64,000 nt of DNA from an uncultured Desulfovibrio sp. (GTDB lineage: Bacteria; Desulfobacterota; Desulfovibrionia; Desulfovibrionales; Desulfovibrionaceae): contig CAKTDV010000004.1 in assembly GCA_934546745.1 (NCBI GenBank), forward strand, positions 105,265 through 169,264, given 5' to 3'. The notes under the pieces were generated by a model. It was not told the DNA's origin. It did not search any database and worked only from the letters and a program-made list of their open reading frames with translations. Below are positions 51,122 through 59,807 of this stretch, piece after piece (the first letter of the stretch is position 1; each line of letters begins with the position of its first letter). A program made the position numbers and the translations under genes.

Positions 51122-52267
51122 TTAGAACTTGAACTGGGTGCTCTGGCGCCAGGTGTAGTAAGCGGGATCGCGGAAGTCGTCAATCAGGTGATGGGTGAAC
51201 TCAAGGCCGGTCATCTTGAAGAAGGATTCCCAACCGATGCGTTCGGCCCAGTCGCCCAGGCGTTCGTACTTGTTGGCGTTGGCCGCGTAGACTTCGATGA
51301 TGTGCTTCACCGTCTTGGTCAGGGTAGGCCAGCGGGGCGGTTCGTTGGGGATGTAGCCCACAACGACCTTGGAGAACTTGGGCATGCTGATGCGGTTGGA
51401 AACCTTGCCGCCCACCATGATGGCGATACCGTCGCCGTCCTGGTCCGCGATGGGAAGGGCTGGGCACATGGTGTAGCAGTTACCGCAGTACATGCAGCGG
51501 TCTTCCTTGATGGCGATGGAGTTCACCTTCTGGCCGTTGTGCTCAACCTTGGTGGGACGCACGGCGGCGGTGGGGCAGGCGGCCACGGCCAACGGAATTT
51601 CGCAGAGCTGGTCAGCCCATTCGTGGTCGATCATCGGGGGCTTGCGGTGAATACCCACAAGGCCGATGTCGGAGCAGTGCACGGCGCCGCACATGTTGAT
51701 GCAGCAGGCCAGAGCGATGCGCACGGGGGCGGGCAGACGCATGTTCTTGAATTCGTCGAACACGGCGTCCATCACGCATTTCACCGGGCCGGAGGCGTCG
51801 GTGGCGGGAGTATGACAGTGCACCCAGCCCTGGGTATGCACCATGTTGCTCACGCCAGCGCCGGTGCCGCCCACGGGAAACTTATGGGAGCCAGCGGCAA
51901 AGGTGCGGCTGTTCAGGTCGTCGCGCAGCGCCTTCATGGCAGCTTCGTCTTCCACCATGAATTCGATGTTGTTACGCGTGGTCCAGCGCAGGTAACCGCC
52001 ACAGTGCTTGTCGGCGATGTCGCACAGTTCGCGGATGTTCGTGACGGACATGGTACGGGTACCGCCCACGCGCACGGTATAGACCTTGTCGCCGCTTTCG
52101 GCCACATGCATGAGCACACCGGGCTCAAGAATCTCATGGTAGAGCCACTTCCCGAAGTTCTTCTTGATGAAGGGCGGGAAGTATTCGTCGTACTTGTGGG
52201 GGCCGATGTCGGTGATGCGGCCTTCCATCGGTTTTTCGGGATTGTACCCGGAAGAAATAAAAGCCAT
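51122..52267 (-). CDS. dsrB: Dissimilatory sulfite reductase beta subunit
   Basis: 381-aa subunit, the usual length. DsrAB reduces sulfite with electrons for respiration and passes sulfur to DsrC. Sirohaem-4Fe4S ligands: FxVGGTGAGVSNMVHTQGWV region and ACCINMCGAVHCSDIG. Ferredoxin domain: RCMYCGNCYTMCPALP. Tail LIDDFRDPAYYTWRQSTQFK is near-invariant in Desulfovibrio. 18 bp after dsrA. Confidence 0.98.
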   Translation of the reverse strand: MAFISSGYNPEKPMEGRITDIGPHKYDEYFPPFIKKNFGKWLYHEILEPGVLMHVAESGDKVYTVRVGGTRTMSVTNIRELCDIADKHCGGYLRWTTRNNIEFMVEDEAAMKALRDDLNSRTFAAGSHKFPVGGTGAGVSNMVHTQGWVHCHTPATDASGPVKCVMDAVFDEFKNMRLPAPVRIALACCINMCGAVHCSDIGLVGIHRKPPMIDHEWADQLCEIPLAVAACPTAAVRPTKVEHNGQKVNSIAIKEDRCMYCGNCYTMCPALPIADQDGDGIAIMVGGKVSNRISMPKFSKVVVGYIPNEPPRWPTLTKTVKHIIEVYAANANKYERLGDWAERIGWESFFKMTGLEFTHHLIDDFRDPAYYTWRQSTQFKF

Positions 52268-52285
52268 GGTTCTTCTCCCCCTTGA

Positions 52286-53599
52286 CTAGCGTTGATGGCG
52301 TTTGCGGAATTCGGCGAGATTGCGGGTCCAGCCGCCGGGTACTTCCTCTTCCTTGAAGAAGATGTACGGATTGGAGCGGGGCTCCTTGACGTGATGCGGG
52401 CCGGCCGGCGTGTCGGTGACTTCCAGCAGCTTCTGGAAGGAGAGGCGCTTCATGGTTTCGCCCACGCGTTCGCGGTTCTTGCCTTCTTCCATCCACCAGT
52501 CCCAAATCTTTTCGATGACTTCCTTGACGTCGTCATAGGGGGCTTCACAGGAGATGAAGGGGATGAGCAGCGAACCCATCTGGGCGCCATCCACAACAGG
52601 GGCCTTGGCGCCCACGAGGATGCTGGCGCCGCGTTCGTCGCCGATGTGCAGGGCGCGGGGCATGGTGTTGATGCAGTGCATGCAGCGCACACAGTCGGCG
52701 GTGCGGATGGAGAGCTTGGAGCCGTCCCACTTCATGCACTTGCTGGGGCAACGGTCGACCACTTCGGCCTGGATGTCGAATTTGCCCCAGTCGCGACCGG
52801 CATGGGCGCCGGCATTGGGCTTGAATTCGCCGCCCACGTAGGCTTTCACGGCGTCCTGATCGATCTTGATGTCGTCCTTCCACGTGCCGACAACGGCGAA
52901 GTCGGAACGCGCCATGGCGCACACGCAGCCGTTGGGGCAGCCGTCAAACTTGAACTTGAACTTGTAGGGGAACGCGGGGCGGTGCAGTTCGTCCTGATAG
53001 TCCATGGTCAGCTGGTAGCACATGTCCTGCGTGTTGTAGCAGGCGTATTCGCAGCGGGACTGACCAAGGCAGGCTTCAGGCGTGCGCAGGTTGGAGCCGG
53101 AACCGCCCAGGTCGACATTCATCTTGTGGGTCAGTTCGTGGAACACTTCCTCCAGCTGCGGGGTCTGCGTGCCAAGAAGCACGATGTCGCCCGTGGAGCC
53201 GTGCATGTTGGTGATGCCGGAGCCGCGCAGGTCCCAGATATCGCATAGATCGCGCAGGAATTTGGTATGGTAGAACTTGGCGGCGGGCTGGGCCACGCGG
53301 ATGGTATGGAAATGGGCCACGCCGGGGAACTTTTCGGGCTGGTCGCAGTAACGGCCGATAACGCCGCCGCCGTAACCGAACACGCCCACGATGCCGCCGT
53401 GCTTCCAGTGCGTTTCCTTTTCCTCATAGGAAAGTTCAAGCACGCCAAGCAGGTCTTCGGGGCAGTCCGCCGGGATCTGGTAGTCAAGGCCCTTAGGATT
53501 TTTGGCGCGGTTTTCCGCTTCCTGTTTAATGTCGGACACAAAGCTCGGCCAGGGGCCGGTCTCAAGCTGGTCCAACAAGGGGGTTGCATGTTTCGCCAT
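52286..53599 (-). CDS. dsrA: Dissimilatory sulfite reductase alpha subunit
   Basis: 437-aa subunit. I chose the ATG at 53599 (MAKHATPLLDQLETGPWPSF) over 53605 because GGAGGT then has proper spacing and the length equals that of Desulfovibrio DsrA. Sirohaem and cluster ligands in LGQSRCEYACYNTQDMC and FDGCPNGCVCAMARSD. Inserted ferredoxin domain: RCPSKCMKWDG and DCVRCMHCINTMPRALHIGD. SNPYIFFKEEEVPGGW near the end. First gene of dsrABD; the enzyme defines the organism as a sulfite/sulfate respirer. Confidence 0.98.
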   Translation of the reverse strand: MAKHATPLLDQLETGPWPSFVSDIKQEAENRAKNPKGLDYQIPADCPEDLLGVLELSYEEKETHWKHGGIVGVFGYGGGVIGRYCDQPEKFPGVAHFHTIRVAQPAAKFYHTKFLRDLCDIWDLRGSGITNMHGSTGDIVLLGTQTPQLEEVFHELTHKMNVDLGGSGSNLRTPEACLGQSRCEYACYNTQDMCYQLTMDYQDELHRPAFPYKFKFKFDGCPNGCVCAMARSDFAVVGTWKDDIKIDQDAVKAYVGGEFKPNAGAHAGRDWGKFDIQAEVVDRCPSKCMKWDGSKLSIRTADCVRCMHCINTMPRALHIGDERGASILVGAKAPVVDGAQMGSLLIPFISCEAPYDDVKEVIEKIWDWWMEEGKNRERVGETMKRLSFQKLLEVTDTPAGPHHVKEPRSNPYIFFKEEEVPGGWTRNLAEFRKRHQR

Positions 53600-54059
53600 T
53601 GCCATACCTCCACAAGTGGTTTGGTTGTATCACGACGCAAACGCCATGACGAGCTTTCGCGCGTGGCGGGCCCTGAAGGCCCTTGCGCTCCCTGCCTGAT
53701 CGCAAAAGCGCGTTGCGATCATCGGGATTTTCATCTGTGAAAAAGCCTCTGTGAAAGAACAGACGCCCTATCCCGCAGCATGAACTTCTGCGCAATTTCC
53801 TCTGCTCTACCCTATTTGTCCAGCAATGACAACTCCCCTTGGAGGAAACAGTTCCTGCTCTCCGGCGGATCGTTGCGGACGGGTTACGCATTTTTTCTTT
53901 TTTTTCAAGGTGGATGGAGCAACCTTGGCAAAAGCGGCCTTTTTGCCGTACAAGATGAAAAACCGTAGCGGCTGACTTTTTCCCCGTCTGAGCGGGGGCT
54001 TTGGCCGTGCGGCCTGATACCGTGACAAATTTCAAAAGCGGAAGATTCCAGGAAGGGCT
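53600..54059. other. Intergenic region between divergent dsrA and a plus-strand operon
   Basis: About 460 bp with no convincing gene. It must hold the dsr promoter (leftward) and one for the 89-aa gene (rightward). A T-rich run, ATTTTTTCTTTTTTTT, near 53,888-53,904 and a GGGCC...GGCCC hairpin at about 53,670-53,684 are visible. I cannot name a -35/-10 pair with confidence. Confidence 0.5.
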
Positions 54060-54329
54060 ATGAAAGACGAACGCGGTTTGTATTATTTTCCCCAGGCCGG
54101 AAACCATGAGGCACGGGTCTACGTCCGCCGGGGAGAGTCCGGTGAAATCGAATTCCGCCTTTGGCAGATGCGTCATCCCGAAGTCTGGGAAAGGCACGGC
54201 TGGATTCCCCTGTCCGTCATCGAAAACGCCGCGCGCCTCTACCGTGCGGAACGCAACCCCGAGGCCGACCCTCTGAAACTGTACGACGAGGCGGTGGCCC
54301 GTGTGCTGCTGCGGGAGGAGCGGGCGTGA
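54060..54329 (+). CDS. Small conserved-looking hypothetical protein
   Basis: 89-aa soluble protein, MKDERGLYYFPQAGNHEARV, with strand-rich content (ARVYVRRGESGEIEFRLWQM) and a helical end. RBS GGAAGGG is 6 bp upstream. Its stop overlaps the GTG start of the next gene (GTGA), so the two are translationally coupled. Not recognised. Confidence 0.72.
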   Translation: MKDERGLYYFPQAGNHEARVYVRRGESGEIEFRLWQMRHPEVWERHGWIPLSVIENAARLYRAERNPEADPLKLYDEAVARVLLREERA

Positions 54330-55204
54330 GCGAAGGCTGGGTTCCTGCGCGAAGAGAAGCTTTTGTGCGCGATTTTGTTCGCGATTACTGCCAGGTTTTT
54401 CTTATTCTTGCCGAGCAGGCGCGGCGTTTTGAGCATGACGGCTCCATGTCCTATTCCGGATTGCGGGAACTGATGGGCGAATCCATGCGCAAGGGGGTTT
54501 TCTGGCGGCTGAAAGATACGGCCCATCATCTTTTCCGGATATCCCGCGGCGATGGCGAGACAGGAACGCTGCCCGCGGACTGGCGCTTTGCCGCAAGCCC
54601 GCATCCCCGCGGCGAAGCCCGCCAACGCCCTGTGGAAGCGCTGCTTGACTGGTGCGTGGGCTACGCCTTTCATGAGTGCGCCAAACTGAAAGAAGATGCC
54701 TTTCAGCGGCAGCATTACGCCAACCGCCTGATGCAGCTGGGCCGGAGCGGCGGCGTTCCCGCCGTTCTCCATACGCCGCTGGCGGATCTTGTTGATCAGA
54801 CTATGGAGAGCGCCAACCGGGAGCTGCAGCGCATTCTGTACGTGCTGCGCCACGGCATGATTCTGTTGACGGTCTTTCTGGAAGGGCAGGGGGACAACCG
54901 TCCGCTGGCCCGGTGGCTGGCCCGCGAGGAACGGCAGGCGCGCGAAACCTTCGGTGAACAGTACGGCAGACTGCTGCATGCGCTTTACGGGGACAAGCCG
55001 CAGCGCTTGCGTCTGCTGGCCGCACGCGAACTTCTGGAAGCGGGGCGCGGCGATGAGGCGCTTGCCCTGCTGGAGGAGGCGGACGCCCGCGGCCTGCTTG
55101 ACAGCGAGGGCCAGTCACTGCTGGCGGAAACGGCCTTTATCATGGCGGTGACAGCGGGGAGCGCGGCCATGGCGGATGCCAGCGCGGGCGGGAGGGAAGC
55201 ATGA
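54326..55204 (+). CDS. Helical hypothetical protein coupled to the 89-aa gene
   Basis: 292-aa protein starting at GTG 54326 (VSEGWVPARREAFVRDFVRD) behind GGGAGGAG; the frame is open further left only as a shadow. All-helical, rich in Arg, Ala, Leu and Glu; the C-terminal part LRLLAARELLEAGRGDEALA with LLEEADARGLLDSEGQSLLA looks like a degenerate TPR. No membrane segment. Overlaps rlpA by 4 bp, so it belongs to one operon with it. Function unknown. Confidence 0.72.
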   Translation: MSEGWVPARREAFVRDFVRDYCQVFLILAEQARRFEHDGSMSYSGLRELMGESMRKGVFWRLKDTAHHLFRISRGDGETGTLPADWRFAASPHPRGEARQRPVEALLDWCVGYAFHECAKLKEDAFQRQHYANRLMQLGRSGGVPAVLHTPLADLVDQTMESANRELQRILYVLRHGMILLTVFLEGQGDNRPLARWLAREERQARETFGEQYGRLLHALYGDKPQRLRLLAARELLEAGRGDEALALLEEADARGLLDSEGQSLLAETAFIMAVTAGSAAMADASAGGREA

Positions 55205-55989
55205 GGCCGCGTTTTTCCCTCGTCTGGTCATGGGCGCTTCTTGGCGCGCTGCTTCTGGCCGGAGGGTGTGGACAACGCTCCTGGCAATCCGGCGGCGAGC
55301 CCGGCAGCAGGCCCTATACGGTGCGCGGCAAGACTTATTACCCGCTCAAATCCGCACACGGTTTTGTGGAAGTGGGCACGGCATCGTGGTACGGGCCGGG
55401 GTTTCACGGCAGAACCACGTCCAGCGGGGAACCTTTCAACCAATACGCCATGACGGCGGCCCACAAGATTCTGCCGCTGGGTACCAGGGTGCGCGTTACC
55501 AATATTGGCAACGGCAAATCCGTTATCGTGCGTATCAACGATCGCGGCCCCTTTGTGGATGATCGCGTCATTGATCTGTCCCGTGCGGCGGGGACACGCA
55601 TCGGCATTGTCGCCAACGGAACGGGACGCGTCCGCATCCAGAGTATCGGCGATATTCCTGAAGCGGAAGAACGTTCGGTCATCGCCGCGGCGCTGACGCA
55701 GGCGGCGGCCCAGCGTGCCTCTCCTTCCGGTGGCTGGGGCGGTGAGGGCGGCGGCGTCACCGAACTGACCGGCAAGTTCTTTGTGCAGATCGGCGCGTTC
55801 GGCAACAAGGAGAATGCGGAACGGCTGGCGGCGCGGCTGCGTTCGTCCGGCATGGGATCCCGTACCGTTTTCGGGAGCAACAATCTCTGGAACGTGCAGG
55901 CCGGCCCGTGGCCGGATACCTCCGCTGCCCGCCAGCAGCTGAACCAGCTGCGTGCGCGGTATCCGCACGCCTTCATCATTGGCAGGTAG
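55201..55989 (+). CDS. rlpA: RlpA-family septal lytic transglycosylase with SPOR domain
   Basis: 262-aa lipoprotein. Lipobox LLLAGGC gives Cys-23. The double-psi beta-barrel has GTASWYGPGFHGRTTSSGEP, MTAAHKILPLGTRVRVTN and VRINDRGPFVDDRVIDLSRA with the catalytic Asp. The C-terminal SPOR domain (about 190-262; FFVQIGAFGNKENAERLAAR) binds denuded septal peptidoglycan. Third gene of the operon, followed by a terminator. Confidence 0.93.
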   Translation: MRPRFSLVWSWALLGALLLAGGCGQRSWQSGGEPGSRPYTVRGKTYYPLKSAHGFVEVGTASWYGPGFHGRTTSSGEPFNQYAMTAAHKILPLGTRVRVTNIGNGKSVIVRINDRGPFVDDRVIDLSRAAGTRIGIVANGTGRVRIQSIGDIPEAEERSVIAAALTQAAAQRASPSGGWGGEGGGVTELTGKFFVQIGAFGNKENAERLAARLRSSGMGSRTVFGSNNLWNVQAGPWPDTSAARQQLNQLRARYPHAFIIGR

Positions 55990-56105
55990 ACCGGGAGTTT
56001 TCTCCGGAACAGCGCGGCATGCCGATGAACCTATGGCCGCTCTGGCGGGCGGACGTTGCGTCGCCTGGATCATATCTCCTTGTAGACGCTCCCCTCAGAG
56101 GAATC

Positions 56106-56132
56106 GGAACCGTATTTCCGGTTCCTTTTTTT
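56106..56132 (+). terminator. Rho-independent terminator of the rlpA operon
   Basis: Stem GGAACCG/CGGTTCC (56106-56112 and 56119-56125), loop TATTTC, then seven T. Confidence 0.88.
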
Positions 56133-56530
56133 GTGGAACGCAATCTGTAATGGCAATTTTTCGATACCTGTGTCAGGGAGGGGCAAATTTTTTGCCACAG
56201 TGAAATAAATTTTTGTATTTTTCTATAGTATATTTATAGTATTTTTAGTAAATAGTGTATTTTGAGTGATAAAAGTGTGTTATAGATTTGTTATAAAAAA
56301 TGTAAAAAATATGTATACTCTAAAAATATTCTTCCCTTTTGCTGTCTTCTTGCGCTATTATCGCAATAGAAATTTCCTGTACAGAAGTTGTTGCGTTTTT
56401 TGTCCGTAACGGCACAAGGGCATTTGCCGCTTTTTTAGAGAGCCACTTCATGCTGAAGACGCGAAAGCTCTGGCGCACACAAGAGCGGATGCAAAAGGCT
56501 CTGACGGACAGATGAAGAGAGGAAAAAGTC
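56133..56530. other. AT-rich intergenic region before the NlpC/P60 gene
   Basis: No gene is seen. The stretch 56,200-56,340 is strongly AT-rich, with repeated TATAGTAT and TTTTTAGTA motifs, unlike the surrounding GC-rich DNA. It may contain promoters or a nucleoid-protein site. Confidence 0.5.
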
Positions 56531-57025
56531 ATGAACAGGCAAAGACGTCTGCATCTTTTCATGATGAGGATATGTCTCGCGCTGCTGACTGTCTTCATGC
56601 TTGGCGGCTGTGGATTACTTGGGCCGCGGATAGACGAGGGGCCGCCGTCTGAAAAGGCGCAACGCATTGTTGCTACGGCGTACAATCAGCGGGGAAAGAA
56701 CTATCGACTTGGCGGCGCATCGCCGCAAAAGGGCTTTGACTGCTCCGGTCTGATCTGGTGGGCATACAGGGAGAACGGCATTGCCATTCCCCGCATCACC
56801 AGCGAGCAGGCCAGAACCGGCGTCAAGATTCCTTCCCGTATGGCCAGGGCGGGAGACATCGTTGTTTTTCGCACGGGCAACAGTCCCCGGGGCTTGCATA
56901 CCGGTCTCTACTCCGGCGGCAATACCTTCATCCATAGCCCCCGGCGTGGTGAGAAGGTTCGTGTGGAGAGTCTGGACGAACCCCACTGGCGGAAGCGTCT
57001 GATTGCCGTGCGCCGCGTCCTGTAA
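56531..57025 (+). CDS. NlpC/P60-family cell-wall endopeptidase lipoprotein
   Basis: 164-aa lipoprotein with lipobox LGGC (Cys-27). NlpC/P60 papain-like catalytic residues: Cys-71 in KGFDCSGLIWWAYRENGI, His-123 in GLHTGLYSGG, and His-135 in TFIHSP. YRLGGASPQ precedes the nucleophile as usual. Cleaves gamma-D-Glu-diaminopimelate bonds in the family. Preceded by AGAGAGGAAAAAG. Confidence 0.92.
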   Translation: MNRQRRLHLFMMRICLALLTVFMLGGCGLLGPRIDEGPPSEKAQRIVATAYNQRGKNYRLGGASPQKGFDCSGLIWWAYRENGIAIPRITSEQARTGVKIPSRMARAGDIVVFRTGNSPRGLHTGLYSGGNTFIHSPRRGEKVRVESLDEPHWRKRLIAVRRVL

Positions 57026-57112
57026 CGCTGCCGGTAGGCGCCCGCCCCGTGGCGGGCGGCATGGTACGGGCCGGATGCGCGCGTCCCGGACAGGTTTTAG
57101 AATGGAGGGGCC

Positions 57113-57688
57113 ATGATGAGAAAACCGCCCAAGGCGGAGGCGTTGTTGAGCATAGCGGATATTTCGCGGCATTTTTCCCTGCCGGAATCGACGACACGCT
57201 ACTATTGCAAACGCTTTGCCGCCTATATTCCCAGCGTTGGCGAAGGACGCCGGCGCAGGTATCGTGCGGAAACGCTGGATGTCATTCAGGCAATTCTTGA
57301 GCAGATGCAGAAATCGCGTACCGCAGTTGCGGTGGACGAGGCGTTGCAGGCACTCTTTCCGCGCACTGTCGTGGCGCTTTCGGAAGCCCGGCTGGCTTTG
57401 CCGGAAGAGAGAGCGGCTGCTCCGGTGCTGCCTCCGGCGGCCCTGCAGCTCATAGAGCGCCAGACAACGGCCCTTGAGGGCATTTTGTTTGTCTTGCAGG
57501 GGCTGGTGCGGCGCATGGCTGATCACATGGACGACTTCAAGGAGGATACCGGCGCCTTGCGTAAGGATATCGACACCTTGAGGACATTGCTGGACGCTTC
57601 TGAAAAGACCCAGCAAGCTGATATGGAACAACTGCGGCAATGGATGGGGCGCGTCATCCAGAACCGCCACCAAATCGCCGCCATGTAG
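57113..57688 (+). CDS. MerR-like DNA-binding protein with coiled-coil tail
   Basis: 191-aa protein. N-terminal MerR-type winged helix (residues 10-65): LLSIADISRHFSLPESTTRY, then YIPSVGEGRRRRYRAETLDV. The C-terminal 70 residues are a probable coiled coil (MDDFKEDTGALRKDIDTLRT LL...). The tail has no ligand-binding Cys, so it is not a classical metal sensor; RacA- or chromosome-anchoring-type proteins share this layout. GGAGG upstream, terminator downstream. Confidence 0.75.
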   Translation: MMRKPPKAEALLSIADISRHFSLPESTTRYYCKRFAAYIPSVGEGRRRRYRAETLDVIQAILEQMQKSRTAVAVDEALQALFPRTVVALSEARLALPEERAAAPVLPPAALQLIERQTTALEGILFVLQGLVRRMADHMDDFKEDTGALRKDIDTLRTLLDASEKTQQADMEQLRQWMGRVIQNRHQIAAM

Positions 57689-57724
57689 CGGCGATGCCTG
57701 CCATACCGCCGTGCGGTATACCAC

Positions 57725-57772
57725 AAAAGGCAAGGGGAAAGAGGAGATCTTTCCTCTTGCCTTTTATTTTTT
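57725..57772. terminator. Strong bidirectional terminator between MerR-like and HD genes
   Basis: Stem AAAAGGCAAG/CTTGCCTTTT with inner GGAAAGA/TCTTTCC and a five-base loop, followed by ATTTTTTT on the plus strand and TTTTGTGG on the minus strand. Confidence 0.9.
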
Positions 57773-57825
57773 TGAGAGCATTCCGCCTGTCAACCTTGGT
57801 AATTTCCGTCTCAGGCAGAGCGGTG

Positions 57826-58479
57826 TCATATGTTTGCTGTGAAACAACGCTCTGTGGACTGAGACGGCTTTGCTTCCTCTCTCAGGCAGGCTATGGCCAA
57901 TTGCCGGGCGCGTTCTTCAGGCAGGTTTTCCAGAGACAGGGCCCGGATGCGTTCCCAGTCCGCGCGGGCACGGTCACCGGTGGATTTGCGGGAATCCGCG
58001 TCCACAACCTTCCAGAAAGCGTTGGGATACGGGCAGGAGGCGACTTCCCTGAGCAGATCGTAACGGGTTGCCGGTCGCAGTTCCTCATAGCGTCCCGCCC
58101 GCATATGCAGGCGCGCCGTCATGCGGCCTGCCAACCGCCATTCGCCGGGCATCTGGAGTTGTCTGGCCCACACGGCGGCAAGCAGGGGGCCCCGCAGTTC
58201 GTGTCCGTAATGATGGGGTAACAGGGCGGCGGGCGTCGTCAGTTTACCAGCATCGTGGGCGAGAGCCAGCCAGACGGCCAGCGGGTCACCCGCCACCGCA
58301 TCCATGCAGCGGGTCAGGTGATCCAGCAGGGAACCGGAATGATACGGTTGTGGGCCCGCGGGAATATGGGGCGCATCGTTCAAAAAGGGCAGACGCGGAC
58401 ACTGCCCGGCGCGCAGACGGGAACGCAGCAGCGCGCCGGGGGCGTCAGCCTGAAGCAGGCGCAAGAATAACGTGTCCAC
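57826..58479 (-). CDS. Stand-alone HD phosphohydrolase related to the CCA-adding enzyme C-terminal domain
   Basis: 217-aa protein. Metal-binding HD pattern: His-47 (PYHSGSLLDHL), His-75/Asp-76 (LALAHDAGKLTTPAALLP), His-90 and His-93 (HHYGHELRG), His-125, Asp-160. The stretch LPHHYGHELRGPLLAAVWAR, then LQMPGEWRLAGRMTARLHMR and ELRPATRYDLL, follows the HD domain of bacterial Cca closely, but the nucleotidyltransferase head is absent. Cca's HD domain has 2',3'-cyclic phosphodiesterase and phosphatase activities. The gene starts 7 bp after the Csm6-like stop, so it is third in the CARF operon. A role in trimming cyclic oligoadenylates or their products is inference; it could also be an unrelated backbone gene. 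Confidence 0.75.
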   Translation of the reverse strand: MDTLFLRLLQADAPGALLRSRLRAGQCPRLPFLNDAPHIPAGPQPYHSGSLLDHLTRCMDAVAGDPLAVWLALAHDAGKLTTPAALLPHHYGHELRGPLLAAVWARQLQMPGEWRLAGRMTARLHMRAGRYEELRPATRYDLLREVASCPYPNAFWKVVDADSRKSTGDRARADWERIRALSLENLPEERARQLAIACLREEAKPSQSTERCFTANI

Positions 58480-58486
58480 GGTAAAA

Positions 58487-59785
58487 TCAGAGCAGCAGGC
58501 TTTTCCAGTCCAGAACGGGGATGTGTGGCAAACGTTCCTTCGCTATGTCCAGTATGCCAAAGGCCGCATCCCGAAGCCTCTGGTAGTCTTTTTCCCTGAC
58601 GGGGACATAGCCATGTGCCAGCAACGAGTTGTTACGCGCTTCAAGGGCATGAAGCAGTGGCGTTTCCTGCGTGAGATAGGCGGTTCCCAGCGAATCGCCG
58701 ATCGCCGCGAGCAATTGAAAGGAATGTTGCAGGCCGGTGCGGATAACGCCGTTCTTTTCCCCTTGGGACAGCAGCGTCTGACGCAGTTCCTCCGGGAGAT
58801 GTTCCGGAAGCTGCTCCGGCGCGATCTTGCTGTTATCTATGCGGTAATGTGTCAGAAGGCGGATTTTCGCGCCTTTTTCAATGGCGCTGTAGAGGCGGGC
58901 CACGGCGTCGTCATAACGCCCGGCGTTGCCGCGCCGCAGAGCGTTGGCCAGAAGATCGCACAAATAGGCGTGGCCGCAGTCCTCTCCCAGTGGTGTGGAG
59001 GGGGAGCGCAGGCGTTGCGCATCTTTCTGAACCTCTTCCAGCACGGCGAGAACTCCCTGAAAGTTTCGCAGCACGGTGAGGAGGGGGGCGTTCCTGGTGC
59101 TGAAGGGCTCCAGCCTGCCAAGCGCCTGCCGCATTTTTTTGAGGGCGGTATCGTGGCTGAAGGCATCCCACAGAAGGCAGGATTCCGTCAGATCGGCAAG
59201 ACCGCCATAGAAGTTCTTCTTGTCGGGGATTTTTTCGGCAAGTTCCTTTGCCATGCCGTGTGCTGCGGCGAAATCGCCCCTGTTGAAGGCGTTCGCCAAG
59301 GCCTGGACTTCGCGCAGGGCCATGACCTCCCACGGATTGTCCCGCTTCAGGATTTTCTCATGCCCGGATTCCACCACGCCGAGACCGTCTTTGCCGCGGA
59401 CATCGCCACCCACATAGGTAAAGCGGCTATGCTGGTATTCCATCATGACCAGCGTAAGCGCGGCGGACATGACCTTGGTTCCTCCGGTGATGTCCGCTAT
59501 CAGCAGTGTTTCTTCCGGCAGGCCCATGTCCCGCAGGCCGACGGCGATGCCGGATCGCATGTCTTTCACACAGGCCAGCAAATCCTGATAGTCGGAAAGG
59601 GTGATGGTGTGGGTGTCTTTGATGTCGTCGCGCCACTCCAATTTACTTTCGATTTCCTTTCTGATGGTTTGCCGTGACTCTGGGGACGCCACATAGATGA
59701 CATAGCGCGGCCGCTGTTGATTGATGCTTGCGCGGATGGGTTCCGGGGAACCGCCCACGGAACAGATAAAAACAACATCTTCCAT
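58487..59785 (-). CDS. Csm6-like CARF-HEPN ribonuclease (TIGR02710-type)
   Basis: 432-aa type III CRISPR ancillary nuclease. Start at 59785 (MEDVVFICSVGGSPEPIRAS) with GGAG upstream. The Rossmann-like CARF domain (1-150) carries IADITGGTKVMSAALTL at 96-112, the cyclic-oligoadenylate binding loop. The C-terminal half is helical, with GRYDDAVARLYSAIEKGAKI and a HEPN active site R384-N-(5 residues)-H391 in ARNNSLLAHGYVP, the R-X6-H form. Predicted to be switched on by cyclic oligoadenylate from Cas10 and cut RNA. 22 bp after the Card1-like gene. No cas10 in the window. Confidence 0.85.
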   Translation of the reverse strand: MEDVVFICSVGGSPEPIRASINQQRPRYVIYVASPESRQTIRKEIESKLEWRDDIKDTHTITLSDYQDLLACVKDMRSGIAVGLRDMGLPEETLLIADITGGTKVMSAALTLVMMEYQHSRFTYVGGDVRGKDGLGVVESGHEKILKRDNPWEVMALREVQALANAFNRGDFAAAHGMAKELAEKIPDKKNFYGGLADLTESCLLWDAFSHDTALKKMRQALGRLEPFSTRNAPLLTVLRNFQGVLAVLEEVQKDAQRLRSPSTPLGEDCGHAYLCDLLANALRRGNAGRYDDAVARLYSAIEKGAKIRLLTHYRIDNSKIAPEQLPEHLPEELRQTLLSQGEKNGVIRTGLQHSFQLLAAIGDSLGTAYLTQETPLLHALEARNNSLLAHGYVPVREKDYQRLRDAAFGILDIAKERLPHIPVLDWKSLLL

Positions 59786-59807
59786 ACCCGTGTCTCCAGT
59801 AGAAATG

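Noticed and set aside
51188..53248. Long plus-strand frames opposite dsrA and dsrB
   Set aside because: They are Gly/Ala/Val/His-rich shadows produced by codon bias of the dsr genes.
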